Below are positions 56,068-64,000 of a DNA stretch of 64,000 bases, piece after piece (position 1 is the stretch's first letter; every line of letters begins with the position of its first letter). Source of the stretch: Rhyacophila brunnea. Taxonomy: Eukaryota > Arthropoda > Insecta > Trichoptera > Rhyacophilidae. The stretch lies in contig JAGYXB010000559.1 in the NCBI GenBank assembly GCA_022495005.1, positions 2,790,001 to 2,854,000 of the forward strand, written 5' to 3'. Under the pieces are notes generated by a model. The model did not search any database, was not told the origin of the DNA, and saw only the letters and a list, made by a program, of their open reading frames with translations. The position numbers were made by a program, and so were the translations under genes.

Positions 56068-56849
56068 ATTGAAGATTTTATAAAACTCCCATTATTAGAT
56101 ATAAATATTGATAATACTGAAAGTGTAGCGGTCATAAATAAGAAAAAAATACATTACAGATAAAATATTTATTATACAAACTTAATCACAACATAATACT
56201 TCTTCACCAACAAAATAAATAATGATGTAATATAGAACCTCAGGTTGTATATTATATTGACAAGTAAACATAAAATATAATTTTATAAACAGACATAGTA
56301 AACACAGATAGTAAAAAATTATATCCTATACAGCCAAATTAAAAACAGCTGCTTATTTTTGATCATGTTTGATGTGTGCAATTTGTATAGGTACACAAAT
56401 TGTAGGAATACAATCTAATATGCAAATTAGTCCGGCGACATAGATCATATCAGAAATTCTAACAAATATTAATGTAATGAATAGACATACCCTAAGGATC
56501 ATTTTTAAGATATTTAACTGCTTCAAAATTTACCCAGGAGGCCCTAAATTCCAAAATGTCTTAATTTTTAATAAATACCAATTAATTGTATGGTGCCGAA
56601 TACTACTTTGAAGTTAAACCTAATATTTTTCAATTATCGCAAGCTCACTAAATACTAAGATTAGATACATATATTTTATGGTGTTGAATATTAATTTGAC
56701 GTTAAACTAATATCTTCAATCGGAAGCCAATAAAAAACCAAGTTGGCGAGCAAACATCCCATTTTTTTCTGATTTAATTGATCATTTTTAACCAATCTAT
56801 TTATATTGAGTGCATAAAAAGATTTTACACTTTTTAAAACTTTGCAATA
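56068..56849. other. Intergenic AT-rich DNA
   Basis: No feature was recognised. Two diverged ATATTTTTCAAT-type stretches lie near 56625 and 56715. Confidence 0.5.
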
Positions 56850-57261
56850 CAGTGGAACCCCGATCTACCGTTCTACCGCCAAACACCCATAAGAACAATG
56901 TTAATTAAATAATCCCGCATTAACCGTTCTCTGATTTATCGTTTCCCTCGATCTATCTAAATATTATAATCCCGTCACAAATATTATCCCGATTGACCGT
57001 TTTTGTTGAATATTTTTCATTTCGCTTTCGTAGAATTGTTTATGATACATACAGACCTTTCAGTCACTCCGTTTTGTTTGCACATGTCGGTCGGCGCTCA
57101 GGCTTGCCTTGCATTTCATATCACGAATTTTTATAAATTGCAACTAATATGCCCCCCATGAAGAAAACTAGAAATTAAATTAATTATTTTTTTTTATATA
57201 TCCCGCATTTATCATTTTTTTTCTAGGGTCCCTTAAAAATCGTAGAATCGAGGTTTCACTG
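56850..57261. mobile_element. pogo/Tigger-type MITE with TA duplication
   Basis: CAGTGGAACCCCGATCTACC at the left and AATCGAGGTTTCACTG at the right are inverted repeats with the CAGT tip of pogo/Tigger elements. TA flanks both sides (56848-56849, 57262-57263). The interior repeats CCGTTCT and CCCG-AT motifs; no transposase was recognised. Confidence 0.8.
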
Positions 57262-57711
57262 TATGTAGTTTCGAAGCAGCTTTATCTTAAAAATGCCTTA
57301 AAATATTTCTATTCACCATACCAAATTTCATGCTTTTACACAAAAATGCACAATTATTTTTAACTATGCCGCCAGATTAAACTACATAATATAATATATA
57401 ATTAACAAAATAAATATAGAATAACTACACCTGCTTTACATTGTGTGACATTCAACTGATATGGTTAATGTTTTGCATTTTTTAAAAATTAGATCGTTTT
57501 ACGAAAACATGCAGAGAATAAATTTTCGTTTGGGTCCCAATGAAGGAGAGTTACCGGTATCCGCGTCAATAGGGTATATCGTCGCTCTCTTTTATTATTT
57601 ATCTTCAATTTCGATACAAGTGAATAATGGTTTTACATTTACTTATATTTTTTCAAATAAATTTAATGGTAATTTATAAGCATTTACTGAAAAAATATTA
57701 AGAATAATTAC
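57262..57711. other. Short intergenic stretch
   Basis: The 72-codon frame at 57461-57679 is unassigned. Confidence 0.45.
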
Positions 57712-58206
57712 AAGGTAAAAAGAACTTTTTATATACCACATTTTTAAATTTTCTGTTGAATCATATAAACTTGACAATTCTATAGATTAACAATTTAGGA
57801 CAAATAAGGCAATTGTCAACAAATCATTTTTTTTACTATTTTGCAACAAACAAACAAATATAGACTACTGAATTGTCATTTTGATTACCATAGTAACGCA
57901 CGTATATATTAATAATTTAGTTGCTAGGACTACCCTCTTAGCAACCAATAATAGTGGATTGGATTACGGATTTCTTCCGAAATAACTTTTCATACAAAAC
58001 GGAATTAACTGAAAATGAATTCAATTCTACTTAAAGATGGCTAAACATATTAAAAGAATGCATTGGCATCGTGTTCTGATATATTCTTAAAGTTTCAAAT
58101 GTCTTGCTAGTTGGGAAGTTAGTTAAATTTCGATTGCAAGATTTGTACTGGATAAACAACCACCGGACAAACATGAATACGAGCTAAGAAAAACGTGGTA
58201 AAATTA
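57712..58206 (-). mobile_element. fam-A dispersed repeat, copy 4 (reverse, uninterrupted)
   Basis: It runs from AATAATTACAAGGTAAAAAG to GAGCTAAGAAAAACGTGGTA. It contains the same long middle as the 34.4 kb copy (GACAAATAAGGCAATTGTCA, TTGCAACAAACAAACAAATA) and TAGCAACCAATAATAGTGGA. It is the best guide to the undisturbed fam-A structure. Confidence 0.8.
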
Positions 58207-58331
58207 AATATGTGGTTCTACTCACTCGCCCTATTTATATTACAAAATTAGTCATACACACCCTATCTTATAAAAGACTTTGGTTTAGAATTATTTTTTT
58301 AAATAGCTTCATAAGGGCTATTATTCTTATA

Positions 58332-58636
58332 TCGAGGGTATACTGACAGAACGCATTATTTCAGTTTTTGCTGTTTTTCTGTTTTAAATGCCAAAATGTA
58401 TACAATTTTACGCTCTACGTCCTAGTAAAACGCACAAAGGCATAGGATATAATGGTAAGAAAATAGAAACATTATTAAATCATATTGTTATTTTTTTATT
58501 CTGATAGAAAGCATGATAATGACCTAATGCGTTCTACGTATACAAAATACAGGACTTGTCCTTTATTTCCTTTATTTTTGCGATTATCTCAGAACTTGTT
58601 TTAATGAGATAATGCTTTCTATCAGTATACCCTCGA
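58332..58636. mobile_element. 305-bp MITE with about 30-bp inverted repeats
   Basis: TCGAGGGTATACTGACAGAA at the left and TTCTATCAGTATACCCTCGA at the right, next to TATA on both sides. A further internal pair (GAACGCATTA, TAATGCGTTC and TAATGCTTTC) suggests a composite of the end sequence. Confidence 0.8.
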
Positions 58637-58875
58637 TATATTGTATTTAATACAACAGTATCAGAGATTAGAAAGAATAATTTGAGGACAAGCTGCTCTC
58701 AATATGAATTTATTGCTGAACAAATTCTAAAATGTCTTATTTAATTAGTGAACTTACAAGCTGAAATCAAATCTCTGATAACTGACATAAGTACTTACTT
58801 ACTTATAATAAATATTAAAAAACAAAACCACAATACTATTTTCAGTGTATCGAAATGATATTTTAATTAATAGTA

Positions 58876-59222
58876 CAGTAAAACCTCGTTAATACGAATT
58901 CTAAGGGACCGAAAATTGAAAAAAAAAATCGAATTATGAAATGTATGGGGGAAAAATATTAAAATTTTGAAAAAAAAAAGTAATTTGTGATGTTTTTAGA
59001 AAAGTCTGTCACAATTTTCAATGACTGGCTCATGAAATAGTGTACTTTTTTACAATTTATTGAATATTTTTATATGCCAGGACTCAGAATAATTACGAAA
59101 TTCGAATTAAAGGTATTGTTTTATATGAAAATAATGAATGTTCAAGGGACTTTTTTTTCGTAAAAATTTGGAATTACGGCGAATTTAGAATTATCCGCGT
59201 TCTTATTAACGAGGTTTTACTG
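58876..59222. mobile_element. pogo/Tigger-type MITE (CAGTAAAACCTCGTTAA ends)
   Basis: CAGTAAAACCTCGTTAATAC and the right-end ATTAACGAGGTTTTACTG form terminal inverted repeats of about 18 bp; TA flanks both ends (58874-58875, 59223-59224). A further inner pair (CGAATT...AATTCG) extends them. There is no coding content. Confidence 0.88.
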
Positions 59223-59917
59223 TACCTGTGTACTTGAAAACATTGATAATTCAACATTTCATTTGTGATAAGGGATCGAAGTTTTTCCATCTTAGAAGAG
59301 ATCAATATGGAAGGAAAAAAATGTGCAACCTTGAACCCAACCCCCGATGATATAAACCATCATCATAAACCCCACCAAATCCATGTATGCATAGTGGATG
59401 CCCGATCCCTTTTCTTAAGATTTTTATAAACACTAACATTTACCAATAAATCTAAACAAGAGGTTAATTACACTAGGAATTATTTTATATCTTACACATA
59501 TAATTATTTACTTTTTCTTTTTAAGAGCCAAGACACATGTGCAGCGATTCCAAGACGTGTGGCCACCGCAATCCATATTAACATCATCATAGCCATAACA
59601 TCGTCATAACATAGTCTACTGATGTTGGCATGGGTTTTCAGCACAATGTCTCGGCTCTATGGTATCTATTTCCACATTCTAAGGGCCAAATGCTCCACCT
59701 CTTAATAAGAATTATATTTAGTAAAAAAAGTCTATCGTAATAACGTAACTTTTTTTACCGTTTAAATAATATACAAATAAGATTTTAACAAATCAAATTA
59801 AAGCTCACTTTAAAACCGTATCAAGGAACACAAATCTATATTTTTGGCATTTATATTGTTGATTGTTTAAATGAAAGGTTTTAGTTACAGTTGTCAGTCG
59901 TGTAATTTTATTTTGGA
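59223..59917. other. Intergenic
   Basis: No feature was recognised. Confidence 0.5.
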
Positions 59918-59919
59918 TA

Positions 59920-61178
59920 CAGGAGGACCTCGACTTTCGCACATAATTGGTTCCTGAAAGTGTGTGCGAATGTTAAATGTTCGAAAGTAGAGGGAAGTAA
60001 AAAAATATTTAAATTGTGTGTATTTTAAAATATTTATTTATCAAGTAAATATAAGATGTTTAAGAGGCGTTTAAGAGACATGTTTAAGTGGGGTTTGCGG
60101 TTCCCTAAAAAAGTTATCAAGAGTTAACTGTTTGCCACTCTTCTTTTTCTTATTTTAAATAAAATATTTTAAATGGTAAATTATTAACTTTACAATATTG
60201 CTTAACTGCTGGCACGAAATTTAAAGTGAAAACGCAGTAACCCAGGCTTTTTTATTTGATTACCAAATGACTGGAAGCAATTCTTTATCTTTCCCTTTCA
60301 ATGCTCTGGAATTTTCTAGTTGATAAATTAACATTGGCATCAATTTTAAATCACCAGCTAAGTTTCCAATAGGAAGCAATGTCAATCGGTTTTTAGAAGG
60401 TTTATGCACAGGGGCAACTGATTCTTCCTTAGATAAGAATGTACGACTAGGCATTTTTTCCAAAATAAACCTGTCTCATCTACATTCAATATTTGGCTAG
60501 AGGAATATTCTCCATCTTCAATAATTTTGGATATTGAGGAAATAAATTCTTTTGCAGCATCCTTTATCCTTATATATTTATATTCTCCAGTGAATTTAAT
60601 ATAAACCAACCGTTACTTGCTTGAAAATCGTGTTAGAATCTTCTATTAATCTAGCCTTCCAATCTTTGTGCAAACTAAGAGCCTTCACATGAATAATTGA
60701 AATACTCAGAAGGACATCTTTTTGATGTTGGTCATTGATCCATGTTGACAAAGATTTTTCCATTTCATCCATAACTATGCCGTGTCTTTTGGAAACAATC
60801 TTTAAAGATATATTTCCACAATTATCACAACATATCATAGACCTGTTTGTATCATACGAATGTCCGATTGATGCAAAAGATTCACCGCTATCAGAACGTC
60901 TAATAATTTCCATCATTGTCTCGATCGTGTGAAATTTATGAGTCCTTGATTTCTTTTTGTTCGTATCAACACTGCAGTTTTTCCGTTTCTCACTCACTAA
61001 CCCTATCCTAGCTAGCTCACAAGCAAAGTGACGGGTGTGAGCAGGATGCAAGTGATGCAAGAAATGCACTTGGGGAATCTTTACCCCACAGCGCAACGTT
61101 TCAAAAAAACGATTTTTTTAAATGTGTGAAATAGCGAATTGTGCGAAAGTCAAACGTTCGAAAGTCGAGGTCCGCCTG
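59920..61178 (-). mobile_element. Tigger-like element, internally deleted, TA duplication
   Basis: CAGGAGGACCTCGACTTTCG at the left and CGAAAGTCGAGGTCCGCCTG at the right are terminal inverted repeats. TA flanks both ends (59918-59919, 61179-61180). Length is 1,259 bp against roughly 2-2.5 kb for intact Tigger-type elements. The minus strand carries the N-terminal half of the transposase; the C-terminal half has been lost. Confidence 0.92.
60260..61096 (-). pseudogene. Tigger/pogo transposase, frameshifted N-terminal half
   Basis: Reading leftwards, the first frame has HTIETMMEIIRRSDSGESFA (helix-turn-helix DNA-binding region) and MEKSLSTWINDQHQK (CENP-B-like region). A frame change near 60600 leads to DAAKEFISSISKIIED and ILNVDETGLFWKKCLV, which contains the first DDE aspartate. 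Another near 60450 leads to MPSRTFLSKEESVAP, KPSKNRLTLLPIGN and GDLKLMPMLIY, where the second aspartate region should begin. At least two frameshifts and loss of the remaining DDE domain make it inactive. Residues before about VSEKRKN are probably upstream translation. Confidence 0.9.
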
Positions 61179-61850
61179 TACTTCAATGATCTATAAATGC
61201 ATAGTGCATCTAATTATTACACTATGAGTTAGCAAAGGAAAACAGGAAAAATATTCAATTTGTATGACAGAATATTTCATACTATACCTAACACTATATG
61301 CCAGATTTTAATGTAGTATGTAGTAGTGAATTTTCTTATCCACAAAAGAATGATATATGTTGACATTGATTATAAACCTCATTCACCATTTGAACAGTAT
61401 GACACAGATAAATTGGGATTAGTGACAAATTATAAATATTACGTAATAGGTAAAGTGCAGTAGAGCAAAAGCGATATATGTTTTCAATAGTTTGGTTTCA
61501 TGGCGACCTGGAGAACAGACTACATCTATCGTACGATGAAAAAATATGATGAAAATTTCATTTACTGAGTTATATGTGGTAAAATTTATCTAGTTTTAGA
61601 AATATTGAATTTATTCCTATTGTCAAGATTGTTAATTGGGCCAAGCGCGTTTCGGTTTAATGCATGATAAGCGATCGTCCATGAAAGACGTCACACGATG
61701 TTCAGTATTTTTTGACGCTCCCTCTCCTCCCTGTCACATTTTACCGAGAAATCTTTTACCTCATGTCTATATTACGTTACATCTTAGAACCCCCTTTATT
61801 TGTTAAAAAAAATAATTAAAGTATAACGTTCTCACAGAATATTTTATTGT
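61179..61850. other. Intergenic
   Basis: No feature was recognised. Confidence 0.5.
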
Positions 61851-61860
61851 GTTTATATTT

Positions 61861-62123
61861 ATTTATTTTTGAACCGCGCGGCTTAAGCGTCGGCCTATCG
61901 CGTCGTGGGTCTCAGGTTCGAATCCTGGGTCTGACAAGTACACATGATATTGTTTTTCAATTTGTGTATCAGTCAGAGTGTGGACCTAATAGGATGAGCA
62001 AGTGGCTGACATCCATTTCTAGTAAAAACAAAACCTGTTAATACAATCCTCCACCCCTTGGAGGCCCAAGTGATCTTATTAGGATCGGACATGGTCGGAA
62101 TTGAATTGATTATATTTAAATGA
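61861..62123 (+). mobile_element. tRNA-derived SINE, copy 4, with 10-bp target duplication
   Basis: Head with A box CGGCTTAAGCGTCGG and B box GGTTCGAATCC, then ATATTGTTTTTCAATTTGTG, GACCTAATAGGATGAGCAAG, GGAGGCCCAAGTGATCTTAT and GGATCGGACATGGTCG. GTTTATATTT lies directly before (61851-61860) and after (62124-62133). The 64-codon frame at 61847-62041 is a by-product. This copy shows the full length of the family, about 260 bp. Confidence 0.9.
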
Positions 62124-62187
62124 GTTTATATTTTTGTTTGTTTCGTGACATCACATAATATCACACCCTCTCCCGTTCTTATACCCC

Positions 62188-62569
62188 GTTTACACGTGCA
62201 TGGATTTTCTGTTGACAGTAAGTATTATCGCGACCATAACAAGAAAATGTATGGGTAAACATGTATTATTCTGCAGTTGTAAGCTTGTATGCATGGATCA
62301 AAAAAGTTTGGCAGCTTCTGAATTCTCATGCGACAGTAGGGATTTTTTCGATCTGCGCCTGCACAGTAGAACGAGAGTGGCGAACCTGCCGGCAAAAAAA
62401 ACCAACTATACTCATCTTGAGGTTAACCGATTTTCACTACCTGTCAAATAGTACCATAAAATAACAACATCGCGTCTCACTTACTCTTGAATAATGAGAT
62501 CGGAGAGATTATTGTCACGATAGTTTAAAATACGCACTACTGCTGCCAGTAAATCCATGCATGTGTAAC
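62188..62569. mobile_element. 382-bp TIR element (GTTTACACGTGCATGG ends)
   Basis: GTTTACACGTGCATGGATTT at the left and AAATCCATGCATGTGTAAC at the right are inverted repeats. They continue with CTGTTGACAGTA and TGCTGCCAGTA and with TATCGCGACCATAA against TTGTCACGATA. Overlapping frames at 62200-62464 lie inside and are not genes. Confidence 0.8.
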
Positions 62570-62884
62570 ACGACCCCTAACCACATTTTAGATATAAGTA
62601 TAAAATCAATGAAAGACAAAGATTTCTCTTTTTATGAATAAATCTCAGTACAAATTACAAACTCCGTTGACAAAATCGCATTCCATGAACATTAACAATA
62701 TTTATTACGAATTCTAATAGATCAATTTAAGCCATTGTGGCATTTACCGAAAAATAGGAGTTACCCTACTGCACCATATTAACTATAACAAAGAAATAAA
62801 TAAGTTGCCTTAGAATATCAGTACTTGGTATTCTCTCAAGAGTAAATGGTATCATTTGTTTGCCCAATCCCCAATGGTGGGACT
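62570..62884. other. 3' flank of the DHRS7-like gene
   Basis: Probable 3' UTR and downstream region on the minus strand. On that strand AATAAA occurs at 62706-62701, about 180 nt past the stop, and ATTAAA overlaps the stop region (62889-62884). Confidence 0.45.
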
Positions 62885-63102
62885 TTAATTTGATTTTTTG
62901 GAATTTATATTAGGATTAGTGGTTTTCTCGTATTTCTTTAAACCATACTCGTGCAATGCCGGCCAAATCGTCCGAGTGAATACAAATAGTTGGTGCATGA
63001 AGGGCGCAATCAGCACATGCTTCTTTCCGCTGGCTACCGCGTCCAGGGTACGCTCGGCGACGACCTCCGGTGACACCCCTTTGTTTGTCGAGTCATCCAT
63101 TT
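62885..63102 (-). CDS. Last coding exon of a DHRS7-like short-chain dehydrogenase/reductase (partial)
   Basis: The minus exon begins after a TATTACAG acceptor (63103 side) with two bases completing the previous codon, then 71 codons to TAA at 62885-62887. It reads GVSPEVVAERTLDAVASGKK, HVLIAPFMHQLFVFTRTIWP and ALHEYGLKKYEKT. This matches the C-terminus of DHRS7/DHRS7B proteins (MSPEDVA...L.AV..GKKDVILA......Y.R...P..f...m), ER-linked NAD(P)H-dependent oxidoreductases of the classical SDR group. The Rossmann fold and YxxxK catalytic residues lie in upstream exons outside the window. The paralogue (7, 7B or an insect expansion) cannot be told. The plus frame 62898-63194 is a shadow. Confidence 0.85.
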
Positions 63103-63875
63103 CTGTAATATTCATAATTTTATTATTTAACCGTATGTATATATTCAACGCACAACAATATAAGCATGTTAAGTACTTTCCTCTTAGCTTATAAACCTAT
63201 TGACCACATAAGGTCTAAAATATATACAAACAGGGATATCAAAAACTACAGTCATATATTATCAAAACTACCGATGATTATTTATTTTACAATATGAACC
63301 ACCTATAAGTAGGGATTCCAATCCGGGGATCCCGAGCTATGTTCGATAACTATGAATCCCGGGATTGATAAATATAATCCCGAAACTTTCGGGATTGATT
63401 TTTTATCAATTTTTATGGAAAATAAAATAAAAATGAAATTATAATAGAAAAAATACTTTTAATAACAAATAACTACATTAGAAATAAACTGAGTTTGAAT
63501 GAAGTTAGATTTATACCCATGTGTAAGTTGTATATTCATTTTATTTTTTCACATAAATTAATAAAAATGAGAAAGATTGGAAGAAAACAATGCTTCGCAC
63601 TATTAACAAAGTAATTTCACCATGATCTCATACGTTTTACGGCAGTTTCATATTTGGCTGACTAATTAGATTTATGAATCGGAAAGGAGATAAGTACACC
63701 ATGATTTGCTTTACTATTTTAAATCTCGCTAACCCGTTCATTAAGTCTTCACTATCAGAAACAGCAATCTCATATTAAATTCACATTATTATTTATATTA
63801 CAATATTATTTACTCCATTAAACTTGTGTATTTCCAAGATTGAACGTATACAATATTAATAATAAATGTCTTAGA
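63103..63875. other. Intron of the DHRS7-like gene with a CCCGGGAT-rich repeat fragment
   Basis: Probably the intron before the last exon. At about 63313-63403 GGGATTCCAATCCGGGGATC and GAATCCCGGGATTGAT with TTTCGGGATTGAT resemble the CCCGA-rich ends of the element at 17772-18581, so a degraded copy may lie here. Confidence 0.45.
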
Positions 63876-64000
63876 GCCGAGCCACACCGGGCGACTCTGG
63901 TCTCGAGACCAGTCGCGCGACTGGTCTCTTCGGGCGATTTACTCGGGCGACTTGCCGGCGACCAGAGAGGCAGCCAATAATAATAATAATAATGAATGTA
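63876..64000. repeat. GC-rich palindromic element running to the right edge
   Basis: GAGCCACACCGGGCGACT is followed by GGTCTCGAGACC and CCAGTCGCGCGACTGG, each a perfect palindrome, then GGGCGATTTACTCGGGCGAC and GGCGACCAG. It shares the CCACACCGG and TCGCGCGAC motifs with the palindrome at 39012-39140. An AAT microsatellite follows at the edge. Confidence 0.65.

Noticed and set aside
62898..63194. 98-codon plus-strand frame
   Set aside because: It is the antisense shadow of the DHRS7-like exon, whose minus-strand protein matches a known family.

Overview
This window is eukaryotic nuclear DNA, most likely from an insect. The sequence is AT-rich, genes are rare and split by GT-AG introns, there are no bacterial-style operons, and TTAGG-type pentamers (the insect telomere unit) occur inside a transposon. 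The transposon mix (tRNA-derived SINEs, RTE-like and Jockey-like LINE ends, hAT, pogo/Tigger, PIF/Harbinger-like, Helitron and many MITEs) also fits. I cannot fix the order; a hemipteran or lepidopteran is possible.

Only two host genes can be supported. The first is complete: a three-exon plus-strand gene at 46752-48646 encoding a 174-residue TMEM11/PMI protein, a two-pass mitochondrial inner-membrane protein for cristae and mitochondrial shape. The second is the last coding exon of a minus-strand short-chain dehydrogenase of the DHRS7 type (62885-63102), whose other exons lie beyond the right edge.

The rest is intergenic DNA made largely of decayed and nested transposable elements. Left part (1-15 kb): a Jockey-like LINE fragment on the edge, foldback and TIR elements, old hAT copies, a TA-flanked MITE, SINEs. 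16-19 kb: a three-level nest and two stacked hAT-like elements. 19-30 kb: LINE ends and two inverted-repeat families, one interrupted by a pentamer-bearing foldback. 31-38 kb: a hAT element with a perfect 8-bp target duplication carrying another repeat inside it, and a hAT (ZBED-type) transposase relic. 39-46 kb: a near-perfect palindrome, a hAT inside a hAT, a Harbinger-like element, a mirrored minisatellite and a decayed Helitron with clear ends. 52-61 kb: a hAT with transposase remains, a LINE relic, and three pogo/Tigger-type elements, one with a broken transposase.

Repeat families are named here fam-A to fam-E and hAT-1 to hAT-3 for cross-reference only. Most open frames in the window lie inside repeats or are chance frames in AT-rich DNA. 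Copy relationships were judged by eye; no alignment or database search was run.
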